Shown in pieces: positions 9,772-19,634 of a stretch of 64,000 bases of DNA. Origin of the DNA: Shewanella sp. KX20019 (GTDB taxonomy: Bacteria > Pseudomonadota > Gammaproteobacteria > Enterobacterales > Shewanellaceae); contig NZ_CP068437.1 in assembly GCF_016757755.1 (NCBI RefSeq), forward strand, positions 1,116,001 to 1,180,000, written 5' to 3'. The stretch's first letter is position 1. Every line of letters begins with the position of its first letter. The notes beneath the pieces were generated by a model. It worked only from the letters and a program-made list of their open reading frames with translations, had not been told where the DNA came from and made no database searches. The position numbers and the translations under genes are program-made.

Positions 9772-10947
9772 CTAAAAAATGACCTTCACTTTATTGGCTG
9801 AGGAGAGAGCTTTCTCCACTGCCAACTCAATTGTTGTGTCTCTGGCTAATGTCACGCCCAAGCGTCTCGAGCCATCAATCTCCGGTTTGCCAAACAGTCT
9901 AAGTTGAGTATCTGGCTCAATCAAAGCTTCGGCGATACCTGAAAACTGAATGTTACTTGAGTGACCTTCTGCCAGAATCACCGCCGATGCGCTGGGCCCA
10001 TGTTGTACAATATTACTGATGGGTAAGCCCAAGATTGCCCGTACGTGCAGTGCGAACTCAGATAAGTCTTGGCTTATCATGGTGACCATTCCGGTATCAT
10101 GTGGCCGTGGTGACACTTCAGAGAAATACACTTCATCACCCTTTATAAACAGCTCGACACCAAACAAGCCGAAACCGCCTAATGCTTGCACCACCTTTTT
10201 GCCAATTGCTTGGGCTTTAGCTGTTACTACTGCAGACATCATCTGTGGTTGCCATGACTCACGGTAGTCACCGTCTTCTTGGCGATGACCAATCGCATCA
10301 CAGAAATGAATACCATTAACTGCGCTTATTGTTAGTAGAGTGATCTCATAATCAAAGGCGATAAAGCCTTCAACAATCACTCGACCACCACCGGCTCTTC
10401 CGCCTTCTTGAGCATAATGCCAAGCGGCATCGATTTGTGACTCGTTGCGAATAACACTTTGCCCTTTACCTGACGAACTCATGACGGGTTTTACCACACA
10501 AGGTAAACCAATAGTCGTGATGGCTTGCTTGAATTCAAATTCGGTATCGCAAAAGAAGTATGGAGAGGTGGGAATGGCCAATGTTTCTGCAGCGAGACAG
10601 CGAATACCCTCTCTATCCATGGTTAACTGGGTCGCTTTGGCGGTTGGGATAATGTTGACCCCTTTCGCTTCTAGCTCTACCAGTGCTTGAGTGGCAATCG
10701 CTTCAAGCTCAGGGATCACTAGGTCTGGCTTTTCAAGTTTAATGACCTGCTCGAGTGCGCTTGCATCAAGCATGTTGATGACGTGACTGCGATGAGCTAT
10801 CTGCATTGCTGGTGCATTGGAGTAGCGGTCTACTGCAATCACTTCAACACCATAGCGCTGCAGTTCAATAGCGACCTCCTTGCCTAATTCACCCGATCCA
10901 AGCAGCATCGCGCGTTTTGCGCCCGCACTTAACGCTGTACCTATCAT
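9772..10947 (-). CDS. purT: formate-dependent phosphoribosylglycinamide formyltransferase PurT
   Basis: ATP-grasp enzyme that formylates GAR with free formate in purine synthesis, the alternative to folate-dependent PurN. The 391-residue protein begins with the nucleotide-binding [11 protein letters not shown]. It has the ATP-grasp loop [12 protein letters not shown] (about 155-166) and the metal/ATP-site segment [20 protein letters not shown]. It appears single-gene. I saw no clear PUR-box palindrome in the 280 bp upstream. Confidence 0.95.
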   Translation of the reverse strand: MIGTALSAGAKRAMLLGSGELGKEVAIELQRYGVEVIAVDRYSNAPAMQIAHRSHVINMLDASALEQVIKLEKPDLVIPELEAIATQALVELEAKGVNIIPTAKATQLTMDREGIRCLAAETLAIPTSPYFFCDTEFEFKQAITTIGLPCVVKPVMSSSGKGQSVIRNESQIDAAWHYAQEGGRAGGGRVIVEGFIAFDYEITLLTISAVNGIHFCDAIGHRQEDGDYRESWQPQMMSAVVTAKAQAIGKKVVQALGGFGLFGVELFIKGDEVYFSEVSPRPHDTGMVTMISQDLSEFALHVRAILGLPISNIVQHGPSASAVILAEGHSSNIQFSGIAEALIEPDTQLRLFGKPEIDGSRRLGVTLARDTTIELAVEKALSSANKVKVIF

Positions 10948-11230
10948 AGTTTATACCTTTATGAGTCGTGTAGGGGCTTACTCTCAAGCCAAGTAACACA
11001 AGTGGCTGAGGTAAGGTTTATTATATTTTTAGTCTACCCTGAGCTTAATCCTTCTAATGTAAAATGGGTCATAAATGCGTAGAAGATCACGTATTTATAT
11101 AGAAGTAGCCTAGGCTAATATGAAGTTTAAAATCAAAAAACATGGCTTTGTAGTGATTTTGTTGCCAATATGTTTTTACGACTGTGGGGTAGTTATCTAT
11201 CTCAGGTAACACACTAAAAAGGAGTGGGTT

Positions 11231-11632
11231 GTGTTTTTAGATTACTTTGCATTAGGAATTATTTTTTTCGTTGCGATTTTCATTTTTTACGGGGTGATCG
11301 CGATTCATGACATCCCTTATGAAATTGCCAAGGACCGCAATCACCCTCAGCAAGACGCTATCCATGTTGCAGGTTGGGTTAGCCTTTTCACCTTGCACGC
11401 TATTTGGCCATTTTTATGGATTTGGGCCACGCTATACCGCGAGGACCGTGGCTGGGGATTCAATCAAGTAGTAGAGAAAGAGCTACTGTTAGAAAGCGAG
11501 GTAAAAAGTTTGATTGAAACCGTAAGAAAACTAGAACAAAGATTAGCTGTAGTTGAAGGAGATGACGCGACAGTCGAGCAAGTCGAGCCTGTAGTGGCTG
11601 ATACTAGCGGATCACTAGAGGGGAAAGTGTAA
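11231..11632 (+). CDS. DUF3302 (YiaW-like) small inner-membrane protein
   Basis: A 133-residue membrane protein with two hydrophobic segments (about 4-24 and 46-66) and a C-terminal coiled-coil-like tail (EKELLLESEVKSLIETVRK). The conserved YREDRGWGF segment matches the DUF3302/YiaW family. The start is GTG at 11231, preceded by AAGGAG. One base separates it from the HlyD-type gene downstream, the same pairing as E. coli yiaW-yiaV. A membrane partner for that adaptor protein is the likely role; the transported substrate is unknown. Confidence 0.85.
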   Translation: MFLDYFALGIIFFVAIFIFYGVIAIHDIPYEIAKDRNHPQQDAIHVAGWVSLFTLHAIWPFLWIWATLYREDRGWGFNQVVEKELLLESEVKSLIETVRKLEQRLAVVEGDDATVEQVEPVVADTSGSLEGKV

Positions 11633-11633
11633 T

Positions 11634-12773
11634 ATGGACTTACTACTCGTTCTAACCTATACCGCTATCTGTATCGCTATCTTTAAAATATTTAAGATCC
11701 CATTGACAAAGTGGACGGTACCTACAGCGATTTTGGGTGGCATTTTTATTGTTGGTGCATTGATTTTATTAATGAACTACAACCATCCTTACACGCCTTT
11801 TGCTAAAGAGATATTCGTTACAACGCCGATCAACCCGCTAGTGCGAGGCGTGGTTGTTTCTGTGGACGTTGAACCAAACACACCGATCAAAAAAGGCGAT
11901 GTGTTATTTAAGCTCGATCCCACAAGATATGCAGCCATTGTAAAGCAAAAACGCGCCGCATTAGTGGCGGCTGAACTTGAAGTGCCACAACTGGAAGCGT
12001 CTTGGGAAACGGCTAAAGCAGCAGTGTTAAGAGCAACGGCCGATAAAGATAGAACCAAGTCAGCTTATGCTCGTTATGAAAAAGGACGTAAAAGAGGTGG
12101 TGCAAACTCACCTTTTACAGAGCTAGAGCTTGATAATAAGCGCCAACTCTATTTAGCATCAGAAGCACAGTTGACCGCTGCCAATGCCGAAGAGTTAAGG
12201 GTACGACTGGCGTTTGAATCCAATGTCGATGGTGTTAATACCAAAGTTGCTGGGATCCAAGGTGAGCTTGAAAAAGCACAATTTGACCTAGAGCAAACCG
12301 TTGTTAGAGCACCTGCGGATGGAATGGTGACGCAATTGGCATTGCGTCCTGGCATTGTAGCCGTGCCCATGCCGCTGCGGTCTCTACTGAGCTTCATTCC
12401 TGATGATGACCGTATTTTTGCAGGGTCATTTTGGCAAAACTCATTACTCAGGCTTAAGGAAGGCGATGATGCTGAAGTCATTTTAGACGGTGCTCCTGGT
12501 GTGGTCTTTAAGGGGAAAGTCGCGAAGATCATCCCCGCTATGGCTGAAGGTGAGATCCAGTCTGGTGGTCGTCTTGTTACATCTAACCTTATGATGGTTC
12601 GTGGCCGGGCTATCGTTGTTATTGAACTGGAAGATCAGGATGAAATTATTCAACGTTTCCCAGCCGGTGTTTCTGGTCACATCGCTATTTATACTGAACA
12701 TTTTGCTCATGTGGCGATAATGCGAAAGGTATTGCTAAGAATGCAGGGCTGGCTGAACTACCTGTTCCATTAA
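11634..12773 (+). CDS. HlyD/EmrA-family membrane fusion protein (YiaV/YibH-like)
   Basis: Periplasmic adaptor with two N-terminal transmembrane segments (about 4-22 and 28-48). The biotinyl-lipoyl-like half motif PLVRGVVVSVDVEPNTPIKKGD is followed by an alpha-helical hairpin rich in A, E and K (about 95-200). The second lipoyl half is VVRAPADGMVTQLALRPG. The C-terminal part is a beta-barrel region. Length is 379 residues. No inner-membrane pump or TolC-like gene is adjacent, so the DUF3302 protein is the only evident partner. A terminator follows directly. Confidence 0.88.
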   Translation: MDLLLVLTYTAICIAIFKIFKIPLTKWTVPTAILGGIFIVGALILLMNYNHPYTPFAKEIFVTTPINPLVRGVVVSVDVEPNTPIKKGDVLFKLDPTRYAAIVKQKRAALVAAELEVPQLEASWETAKAAVLRATADKDRTKSAYARYEKGRKRGGANSPFTELELDNKRQLYLASEAQLTAANAEELRVRLAFESNVDGVNTKVAGIQGELEKAQFDLEQTVVRAPADGMVTQLALRPGIVAVPMPLRSLLSFIPDDDRIFAGSFWQNSLLRLKEGDDAEVILDGAPGVVFKGKVAKIIPAMAEGEIQSGGRLVTSNLMMVRGRAIVVIELEDQDEIIQRFPAGVSGHIAIYTEHFAHVAIMRKVLLRMQGWLNYLFH

Positions 12774-12806
12774 TGACATATAGCTTGATAACATTATGCA
12801 GTAGAT

Positions 12807-12836
12807 TAAAGGGACCCTAGAGGTCCCTTTATTATT
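12807..12836 (+). terminator. rho-independent terminator
   Basis: The stem AAAGGGACC/GGTCCCTTT with loop CTAGA is followed by ATTATT, 34 bp after the HlyD-type gene. It closes the two-gene operon. Confidence 0.8.
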
Positions 12837-12960
12837 GCTATCAGACAAATCTGTTTGCAATTGATGCTTTGCGCTTATTCAATAGAGTTTGTAAGCTGAC
12901 ATCCTTAATATCGTACTTAAAATAACAATAAATACTGCTTACAGTATTAAAGGATGAACT

Positions 12961-14499
12961 ATGTTCCCTCAAGCTAGCATTGTCAAAATGCTCAAACAGG
13001 CGGTAAGAGCCTCATTTATGCTGTCATCATCGGTATTTTTTTTTAGCGCAACCGCTGCTGAGACAAAACCGATTACAGCACCGATTGAACCTGAAATCGT
13101 GGTGACTGAACACAGGGCGAGAATTAACGACCAAAAAATTAACTATCAGGCAATTGCTGGAGAGACCATTTTAGAAGACAGTAAAGGCCTGCCACTTGCG
13201 AGTATCTTCTCAATTAGTTATCTGCGCACAGATGTTAAAGATGCCACTAAGCGCCCGGTGACCTTTGTGTTTAACGGCGGTCCAGGTTCGGCTTCATTGT
13301 GGTTGCATATGGGCATTTTTGGCCCTAAGCGCGTCGTGGTGCCGGGTGACGCTATCGATGACGGCGCCGCGCCATATCCCTTGGTTGAGAATGAATACTC
13401 AATGCTTGATGAATCAGACCTAGTGTTCATTGACCCCGTGGGTACTGGTTTTAGCCGTGCATTGGGCGATAATAAAGCAGCAGACTTTTGGGGCGTAACC
13501 GAAGATGCAAAATCAATAGCTGAGTTTATGCGCCGTTGGTTAATTGAGCACGGTCGCTGGAATTCACCCAAGTATCTGGCGGGTGAAAGTTACGGTACCA
13601 CCCGAGCAGCAGCACTAGTTGATGAGCTACAAGGCGGCTGGACTGATATCTCTATTAATGGGGTGATGTTGATTTCATCGATTCTTGATTTTAGCCATGC
13701 ACGCTACCAGCCAGGTAACAATCAGCCCTATATCGGTTTTTTACCGACCATGGCAGCCACTGCGTTTTATCACAATAAAGTAAGTGCTGTTGATAAAGCG
13801 ATAGGGCTAGAGGCCTTTATCGATGCCGCTCGTCAGTTTGCGTTAAAAGATTATGCTTTGGCATTGCTGCAGGGCAATCGACTCGATAGTGAAACTTACC
13901 AAGATATACGTCAACAGCTAGCACGCTTTACGGGGCTGAGTGAGAACTACTTGGACAGAGTTAATTTACGTGTCAGTGCCAGCCGTTACAGCAAGCAACT
14001 ACTGCGAGAGCAAGATCTGACCGTTGGACGTTTGGATAGTCGATATAAGGGAGTTGACTACGACAGTGGTGGCGAGCGAACTGATAATGACCCGTCAGGC
14101 TATGGTATTGATGGGGCATATACTGCCGCTATTCACGATTATATCTATAAAGACTTAGGTATCAAGATGACGCGTCCATTCAATGTCTTGTCTTATGAAG
14201 TTAATCGTGGCTGGAATTGGAATGTCAGCGGCAAGCAGATGCATTATGTCAATGTCGCCCCAATGCTAGGTCGGGCTCAGCGTGAAAACAAAGACTTAAG
14301 GATATTGGTTGCTAACGGTTATTTTGATTTTGCGACACCGTTTTTTGCCACTGAAAATACCTTTGCTGATAACGGTATCGACAATAGCCGCGTCTCAATG
14401 CATTATTACGCCGCGGGACATATGATGTATATTGAGCCTGGTTCTCTAGCGCAGCTAGCCCAAGATATTCGTCAGTTTTATCATCCTAAGAAACAGTAG
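12961..14499 (+). CDS. secreted serine carboxypeptidase, peptidase family S10
   Basis: Predicted periplasmic or secreted exopeptidase of 512 residues. A signal peptide with hydrophobic core SFMLSSSVFFFSA ends near ATAAE. The S10 substrate-binding motif NGGPGSAS is at 105-112. The nucleophile is S210 in GESYG, the acid is D456 (NGYFDFATP) and the base is H487 (AAGHMMY), a complete triad. Bacterial S10 enzymes are less common than eukaryotic ones but are known in marine gammaproteobacteria. It stands alone, with no immediate operon partner. Confidence 0.9.
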   Translation: MFPQASIVKMLKQAVRASFMLSSSVFFFSATAAETKPITAPIEPEIVVTEHRARINDQKINYQAIAGETILEDSKGLPLASIFSISYLRTDVKDATKRPVTFVFNGGPGSASLWLHMGIFGPKRVVVPGDAIDDGAAPYPLVENEYSMLDESDLVFIDPVGTGFSRALGDNKAADFWGVTEDAKSIAEFMRRWLIEHGRWNSPKYLAGESYGTTRAAALVDELQGGWTDISINGVMLISSILDFSHARYQPGNNQPYIGFLPTMAATAFYHNKVSAVDKAIGLEAFIDAARQFALKDYALALLQGNRLDSETYQDIRQQLARFTGLSENYLDRVNLRVSASRYSKQLLREQDLTVGRLDSRYKGVDYDSGGERTDNDPSGYGIDGAYTAAIHDYIYKDLGIKMTRPFNVLSYEVNRGWNWNVSGKQMHYVNVAPMLGRAQRENKDLRILVANGYFDFATPFFATENTFADNGIDNSRVSMHYYAAGHMMYIEPGSLAQLAQDIRQFYHPKKQ

Positions 14500-14573
14500 A
14501 ATAGACGCGATATCATCGGTAACGAGATGAGTGCTCTTAAGAGAAGTAACAGTCATAATAGGTAAAGGATTCA

Positions 14574-15188
14574 ATGAGCTTTAGTACATGGTTAGGTTTG
14601 CTAGCGATCTGTTGTTTGGGAGCTATGTCTCCAGGGCCTAGCTTAGCGATGGTGGTTAGGCACACGCTTGGCGGTGGGAGAACGAAGGGGATTATCTGCG
14701 CATGGGCTCACTCGATCGGCATTGGCGTGTATGCGTTGGTTACTTTGCTGGGCCTTGCCGTAATACTGAAAAAAGCGCCAATGGTATTTAATGCTATTGC
14801 CATCATAGGTGCGTTGTATTTGGCTTATATGGGCGTACAAGCACTGCGTTCTAAAGGGGGCATGTCTGACAAACTCGCTGCAGGTAAATCGAGTGATGCG
14901 TTAACGGCGGCGAGGGATGGTTTAGCGATTTCGTTATTTAATCCTAAGATTATGCTGTTCTTTTTAGCACTATTTAGTCAGTTTGTCGCTGTGGCTGATA
15001 ATGTGGCCGCCAAGGGACTGATTGTATTAACGCCTCTGATTGTTGATGGGCTTTGGTATACCTTGATTGCGTTAGTCTTATCACATTCAGCTGTGTTGCC
15101 AAAGCTTCGTGAAAAAGCGGCATTAATTGATAAGCTGTCTGGCATCGTATTGATTTTACTCGCCATGAGGGTAATCGTGACCTTGTAA
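14574..15188 (+). CDS. LysE/RhtB-family amino-acid exporter
   Basis: A 204-residue inner-membrane protein with about six hydrophobic segments. The family signature CCLGAMSPGPSLAMVVRHTLGGG sits at the N-terminus (about 13-35) and the mid-protein motif ISLFNPKIMLFF at about 120-131. Members export homoserine, threonine or related amino acids; which one cannot be told. A bidirectional hairpin terminator follows and is shared with the convergent DUF3144 gene. Confidence 0.9.
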   Translation: MSFSTWLGLLAICCLGAMSPGPSLAMVVRHTLGGGRTKGIICAWAHSIGIGVYALVTLLGLAVILKKAPMVFNAIAIIGALYLAYMGVQALRSKGGMSDKLAAGKSSDALTAARDGLAISLFNPKIMLFFLALFSQFVAVADNVAAKGLIVLTPLIVDGLWYTLIALVLSHSAVLPKLREKAALIDKLSGIVLILLAMRVIVTL

Positions 15189-15205
15189 AAAAATACTTTA
15201 GTTAC

Positions 15206-15235
15206 AATAAAGCCATCAGAAATGATGGCTTTATT
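15206..15235. terminator. bidirectional rho-independent terminator
   Basis: AATAAAGCCATCA/TGATGGCTTTATT forms a 13-bp stem with a four-base loop, between the convergent LysE-type and DUF3144 genes. Confidence 0.88.
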
Positions 15236-15275
15236 GTTCACACTCTTTGGGCGTTAAACGCCACCTCGAATTACC

Positions 15276-15566
15276 TTATGCTGGTTCTTCAGTCTTAGAC
15301 TGAGCTGCCTGCTTAATATGATCTTCAAGATTGTCTTTCAACATTTCTTTGTATTCGTTGCTAAACCATTCTAATGCATTATCCTTCTCTGCAGCTAGAT
15401 CGGCAGATTTTAGCGATGCTTCAAATGCATTGAAACGAGCTGCAGCGAAACGCATTCCAGTGCCAACTTTTCCTACATCTTTCTCTTTTGCTGAAATTTC
15501 GTTGGCCAATGCAATGAATTGATCGGCTATTTCAAAAATGGTGGTTTCTTTTTTAGCTTCTGACAT
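15276..15566 (-). CDS. DUF3144 family small protein
   Basis: A 96-residue soluble protein of unknown function. The conserved stretch IFEIADQFIALANE, then GTGMRFAAARFNAFEA, matches what I recall of DUF3144. The start chosen is the ATG at 15566 (MSEAKKETTIFEIADQ); the twelve residues of a longer in-frame reading add nothing typical. The C-terminus is charged and helical. The gene shares a terminator with the LysE-type gene. Confidence 0.75.
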   Translation of the reverse strand: MSEAKKETTIFEIADQFIALANEISAKEKDVGKVGTGMRFAAARFNAFEASLKSADLAAEKDNALEWFSNEYKEMLKDNLEDHIKQAAQSKTEEPA

Positions 15567-15641
15567 TGTGCTTATGCTCTTAATGATTGAGATCTTAGGC
15601 ACTGATTCTATCGCAAATTAACACTTAAGGGAGCATTGTTA

Positions 15642-16187
15642 TTAACTATTGGGATCTGAATCGGTAATAACGCTGCCATCGCGAGAATCATAGTAGATAG
15701 ACATCGTCTGTTCAGGAAGGAGGTAAAAGAAACATTGATCAGGCCCTTGGTAAGCGGCTCGATAGACCGCATTTGCGCTATTTGCTGAGTTAGAAACAAT
15801 AGGGGCATCTTCTAATACGGTACGCCAAACAGACATGCAGTCGTTGCTGTTGTTTAACCGCGGACTAGATTCAAAGGGTGGGTAGTTTTGTGCGGGAAAC
15901 CCCCAAAGGTTAATATCCAACTGTCCTGAAGCACCACCAGCAAAAACCTGTAAGTTGTCGGCTGGACCAGAATGTCCTGCAGCGGCCCACTTAACATTCG
16001 CTAATGTGATGCCCCCTTTAAACGCGCCAGCAGTCGCTTGATGTGTTGCTATCTCTGCGTCTTGTCTAAAGTTAATAAACTTAGCCATTGCGATCACTGC
16101 AATGATGCCTAAGATGATGATAACGACAAGGAGCTCAATCAGCGTAAAGCCACGGTAGTGTATTTTTTCTGTCACGAATAGATCCAT
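15642..16187 (-). CDS. type IV pilin-like protein, MSHA-type (orphan copy 1)
   Basis: A 181-residue prepilin. The short leader ending in G is followed by FTLIELLVVIIILGIIAV, the class III pilin helix with the conserved Glu at +5. The globular part has two cysteines (NDCMSVW and DQCFFYL) that would form the C-terminal D-loop, and ends SVITDSDPNS. It is a clear paralogue of the next gene, with the same block order and an almost identical tail. No assembly ATPase, platform protein or prepilin peptidase is nearby, so it is an orphan. The start could instead be a GTG four codons in. Confidence 0.85.
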   Translation of the reverse strand: MDLFVTEKIHYRGFTLIELLVVIIILGIIAVIAMAKFINFRQDAEIATHQATAGAFKGGITLANVKWAAAGHSGPADNLQVFAGGASGQLDINLWGFPAQNYPPFESSPRLNNSNDCMSVWRTVLEDAPIVSNSANSANAVYRAAYQGPDQCFFYLLPEQTMSIYYDSRDGSVITDSDPNS

Positions 16188-16223
16188 TATTCAGTTGTTT
16201 CCCCGAGCCAATATTAGCTTATG

Positions 16224-16772
16224 TTAACTGCTAGGATCTGAGTCTACGGTCACTGAACCTAAATTAGAATCGTACTGAATAGAGAGATTAGTATTGTCTC
16301 TATAGTAGTATGTACAAATGTTGGTTGCGCTGTATGTTGCCTTATAATGGCTTTCATCTGTGTTGGCACTATCAGATACGCTTGGCTCATCACCTTGATA
16401 TAATACCTCCCATACTGAGATACAGTCTTCAACATTATCAAGTTGAGGCGACGCTTCATTACCCTGAGAATAGTGCTGTGCTGGCCAGCCGTTAGCGTTA
16501 AAGTCAACCTCACCTTCTTGGCTTGTACCGAACACTGGTAAGTCTTCAACGGGACCACTGCCGACTTTTACAGCCCACACGGCGCGTGCTAGATCAAGCC
16601 CTGACTTGAATGCACCGCCAGTGGCCTTAACCGTTGATACCTGTGCATCTTCAGATATATTGACAAATTTTGGCACTGCAGCCACTGCTAATATACCCAG
16701 AATAATAATGACCACAACAAGTTCGATTAAAGTGAAACCAGATTGGGGTTTGGAAGCTGACAGATGCAACAT
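16224..16772 (-). CDS. type IV pilin-like protein, MSHA-type (orphan copy 2)
   Basis: A prepilin with leader MLHLSASKPQSG and helix FTLIELVVVIIILGILAV. I start at the ATG at 16772 (182 residues); another in-frame ATG at 16808 and longer options would make unusually long leaders. The two D-loop cysteines are in VEDCISVW and NICTYYY, and the tail is SVTVDSDPSS. It lies 36 bp upstream of the paralogous pilin on the same strand and probably shares a transcript. Both resemble MSHA major/minor pilins, but no msh machinery is in the window. Confidence 0.83.
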   Translation of the reverse strand: MLHLSASKPQSGFTLIELVVVIIILGILAVAAVPKFVNISEDAQVSTVKATGGAFKSGLDLARAVWAVKVGSGPVEDLPVFGTSQEGEVDFNANGWPAQHYSQGNEASPQLDNVEDCISVWEVLYQGDEPSVSDSANTDESHYKATYSATNICTYYYRDNTNLSIQYDSNLGSVTVDSDPSS

Positions 16773-16991
16773 TGAATTGGCCGTCCTGGGCGAAATGTGA
16801 GCGGGCATTTTAACACTTGAAACACGTAATACCAATAAGTTAACTATGAATTTAAGTTTTGATGGTCGTGACATAACTTCGGCAGATTTTTCATTACTAT
16901 GCTCCTTCTACCTAGTCATAAATGATTTAACAGATTGCACGCGCTAATGTGAACTCTTACTATAAATAAAACATTTTACTGAGCATCAGCA

Positions 16992-17660
16992 ATGGCTATT
17001 GATTTAAGCTGGAAAGCCTTTATTCAACAACAGCAGCAACAAGACTACTTTACCGCACTACAAGCCTTCGTTGAGGCTGAGAGAGCCGCAGGTAAAGTGA
17101 TTTTCCCGCCTAAAGAACAGGTACTTTCAGCATTCGAATATACGCCGCTAAGTGAGGTTAGAGTGGTACTGATAGGGCAAGATCCCTACCATGGGCCAGA
17201 TCAGGCGCATGGGTTATGTTTCTCAGTGCAAAAAGGGGTAAAAGTGCCCCCCTCTTTGGCGAACATGTATAAAGAGTTGGCTAGTGATATTGAGGGTTTT
17301 ACTATTCCTGAACATGGCAACTTATTAACGTGGGCCCAGCAAGGGGTGTTAATGCTCAATACAGTGCTTACCGTCGAGCAAGGAAAAGCCCACTCTCATG
17401 CTAAGTCGGGCTGGGAAATATTTACTCAGAATGTGTTGCTGCATCTTAATGAGCAGCCGCAACCGATCATCTTTGTGTTGTGGGGGGCTCATGCCAAAAA
17501 GAAAGGCAAAGTCATAACTGCCGAGCATCACCAGATTGTATCCGGCCCTCATCCTTCACCATTATCTGCCTATCGAGGCTTTTTCGGTTGTAAGCATTTC
17601 TCTCATGTAAACCAGCTGCTTAAGCAGCGAGGCAGCGCCACTATTGATTGGCAGGTTTAG
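16992..17660 (+). CDS. ung: uracil-DNA glycosylase Ung
   Basis: Excises uracil from DNA to start base-excision repair. The 222-residue family-1 enzyme has the water-activating motif GQDPYHG (D64) and the catalytic HPSPLS loop (H187). The uracil-pocket segment [13 protein letters not shown] lies at about 111-123. It is monocistronic. No terminator hairpin is obvious between it and the convergent fau gene, whose stop is 71 bp downstream. Confidence 0.97.
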   Translation: MAIDLSWKAFIQQQQQQDYFTALQAFVEAERAAGKVIFPPKEQVLSAFEYTPLSEVRVVLIGQDPYHGPDQAHGLCFSVQKGVKVPPSLANMYKELASDIEGFTIPEHGNLLTWAQQGVLMLNTVLTVEQGKAHSHAKSGWEIFTQNVLLHLNEQPQPIIFVLWGAHAKKKGKVITAEHHQIVSGPHPSPLSAYRGFFGCKHFSHVNQLLKQRGSATIDWQV

Positions 17661-17730
17661 CTTTATGAGTGGAGGTAGAGCAAGGGGGATTACAAACGGA
17701 GTTGTGCTCACTTTCACTAAAATGTAAGCC

Positions 17731-18342
17731 TTAAAATGAGTACTCTTGCGACGGGGTGATGATAAATGGCAGTGGCACATCCCAATGTTCGCTTGGGAGC
17801 TTGCTGACTTGCTGACAATCATGAGCATAGCCAATGGGGAAAGGTTTGCCGATGGTTTTCCAGTTCGCTAATGTTCTATCGTAATAGCCTCCGCCCATCC
17901 CCATTCTATTGCCTTCGATGTCAAAGGCGACAAGTGGAGTGATCACTACATCTAATTGCTGCGGTAATATCATTTGGCTGACATTTAAACTTGGTTCCCA
18001 AATGCCTAAGCAATTTCTCTCGAGAACTGTATTTTGGTTATAGCGTAGAAAGATAAGATTACCAGCGGTAAAGGGGTGCAGTCTGGGCAAATACACGTGT
18101 ACGCCGTGCTGCCAAAGCATCTTTATTAAAGCTTGCGTATCCAGCTCACCATCGTTTGTTAGGTAAAGAGCGACCTTTCTAGCATTAAGCTGTTTGAGTT
18201 TTTGCAGGGCTTTGACCGCGGCGGTATTCGCGTCAACAGACTGTTGCTCATCGCTTAAACCTCGGCGAGCAGCACGTACCGCTTGTCGAATGATTTTTGG
18301 CGAGCTGGCTTCAACAATATCGGTGATACTTGGCTGCGGCAT
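17731..18342 (-). CDS. fau: 5-formyltetrahydrofolate cyclo-ligase
   Basis: Converts 5-formyl-THF to 5,10-methenyl-THF at the cost of ATP. The 203-residue protein has the basic N-terminal IRQAVRAARRGLS and the ligase signature GNRMGMGGGYYDR (about 143-155). In E. coli and Vibrio this gene directly follows zapA and the 6S RNA gene; here zapA-6S is about 43 kb away. The gene lies 239 bp downstream of rpiA, which has its own terminator in between. Confidence 0.93.
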   Translation of the reverse strand: MPQPSITDIVEASSPKIIRQAVRAARRGLSDEQQSVDANTAAVKALQKLKQLNARKVALYLTNDGELDTQALIKMLWQHGVHVYLPRLHPFTAGNLIFLRYNQNTVLERNCLGIWEPSLNVSQMILPQQLDVVITPLVAFDIEGNRMGMGGGYYDRTLANWKTIGKPFPIGYAHDCQQVSKLPSEHWDVPLPFIITPSQEYSF

Positions 18343-18493
18343 AGGGGGACTTATCTATTCATCATCTATGCAGTCTATCGGCTGCTTGTTGGCATCGCAA
18401 TTATGATTTTAACTATCGAGTCAATGAAAATGACTGATAACACATTGAGCAGGGGAGGATGGTCGTTTTATGCTTTTAAAATGGTGGTAATCA

Positions 18494-18532
18494 TAAAAAA
18501 AGCCACAATAGCAAATAATGTATTGTGGCTAG
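18494..18532 (-). terminator. rho-independent terminator after rpiA
   Basis: Inverted repeat AGCCACAATA/TATTGTGGCT with a 10-base loop. Read on the minus strand it is followed by a run of T, and it lies 50 bp past the rpiA stop. Confidence 0.85.
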
Positions 18533-18581
18533 ATTAGACTCACAACATAGCGCTTAACAGCTATGGTAATGTGTTGCTAAT

Positions 18582-19238
18582 TTATTTGATGGTTGTAACA
18601 CCTTCAGGCGTTCCAACTAACAGTACATCGGCGCCGCGCATGGCGAATAAGCCATTAGTCACAACGCCCACGATAGCATTAATGTTCTCTTCAAGCTCTT
18701 TTGGGTTCACGATCTTCATATTGTAGACATCTAAGATAATGTTACCGTTATCAGTGACTACGCCTTCACGGTAAACGGGATCACCACCAAGTTTAACGAG
18801 TTGGCGTGCCACATATGAGCGCGCCATTGGGATCACCTCAACAGGAAGAGGGAATTCACCTAAGATATCAACTTGCTTAGTATTATCGACAATACAGATG
18901 AATTTTTCAGCGACTGCAGCGACGATTTTCTCGCGAGTTAACGCAGCACCACCGCCTTTAATCATATCCATATGGCCGTTGATTTCATCAGCGCCGTCAA
19001 CATATACAGATAGGTCGTCGACACTATTAAGATCATATACTGGAATGCCAAGTGCTTTCATCTTCTCAGTAGAAGCTTCAGAACTCGATACCGCGCCCTC
19101 GATCTCAGCTTTCATTGTTGCAAGTGCGTCAATAAAGTGATTTACAGTAGAACCTGTTCCGACACCAACAATGCTATCTTTCTCTACATATTGAAGTGCT
19201 GCCCAACCGGCGGCTTTTTTCATTTCATCTTGAGTCAT
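18582..19238 (-). CDS. rpiA: ribose-5-phosphate isomerase A
   Basis: Interconverts ribose-5-phosphate and ribulose-5-phosphate in the pentose-phosphate pathway. The 218-residue length is typical. It has the phosphate loop [12 protein letters not shown] (about 25-36), the active-site aspartates in [10 protein letters not shown], and the [11 protein letters not shown] loop carrying the general base. The serA gene that often neighbours rpiA is not present; upstream lies a repeat-bearing intergenic region. Confidence 0.97.
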   Translation of the reverse strand: MTQDEMKKAAGWAALQYVEKDSIVGVGTGSTVNHFIDALATMKAEIEGAVSSSEASTEKMKALGIPVYDLNSVDDLSVYVDGADEINGHMDMIKGGGAALTREKIVAAVAEKFICIVDNTKQVDILGEFPLPVEVIPMARSYVARQLVKLGGDPVYREGVVTDNGNIILDVYNMKIVNPKELEENINAIVGVVTNGLFAMRGADVLLVGTPEGVTTIK

Positions 19239-19634
19239 AACGACATCCTTTTTTAAAGGCGAAGGTTAAAAATATTGGCGCTAGTATACGCTTTAAACCG
19301 TTAAGATGGGGTTGAAATTTGCTTCTATCCCCATCTTACCTGAAGATGCAGAATTCAATGGGAGTGTAATGGGCTTTAATCACAGGTTCATTGCTCCAGG
19401 CTGAACCTAAGCACCTACATCCATGTAGGCGAGGCATCGTTTGCCGCTAATGGTCTTTCCCTTAGTAAAATCGTGTATAAAGTGACAAGGTTGCTATATC
19501 GTGATTAGCTTGCCTTTATGGATAAAAAGTTAGCTTAAGCCGTCGCTAAGGTGAGTTAACATCGCCAAGCAGTATGGTGAAGCCTTATCTAAGATGGATT
19601 TTTAGCGCAAAGAGCATAATTAAAGGGAGTATGT
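19239..19634. other. intergenic region with diverged repeat element
   Basis: No gene is visible in these 396 bp. The region holds an inverted repeat (TAAGATGGGG at 19302-19311 with CCCCATCTTA at 19329-19338) and a diverged relative of the 265-bp MITE-like repeat described separately. The 3' end contains the ribosome-binding region (AAAGGGAG) of the DUF808 gene. Confidence 0.6.
19322..19495. repeat. diverged MITE-like repeat (copy R1)
   Basis: The left part (ACCTGAAGATGCAG, TTCAATGGGAGT, TAATGGGCTTTAATCA) parallels the left end of the repeat at 42978, and TCCCTTAGTAAAATC parallels its TCCCTTGGTAAAATC. Between the two matches is an extra segment with the palindrome CCTACATCCATGTAGG. No clear right terminal repeat was found, so this copy looks truncated or rearranged. 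Confidence 0.5.

Noticed and set aside
10948..11050. PurR operator upstream of purT
   Set aside because: No PUR-box-like palindrome is visible in this stretch.
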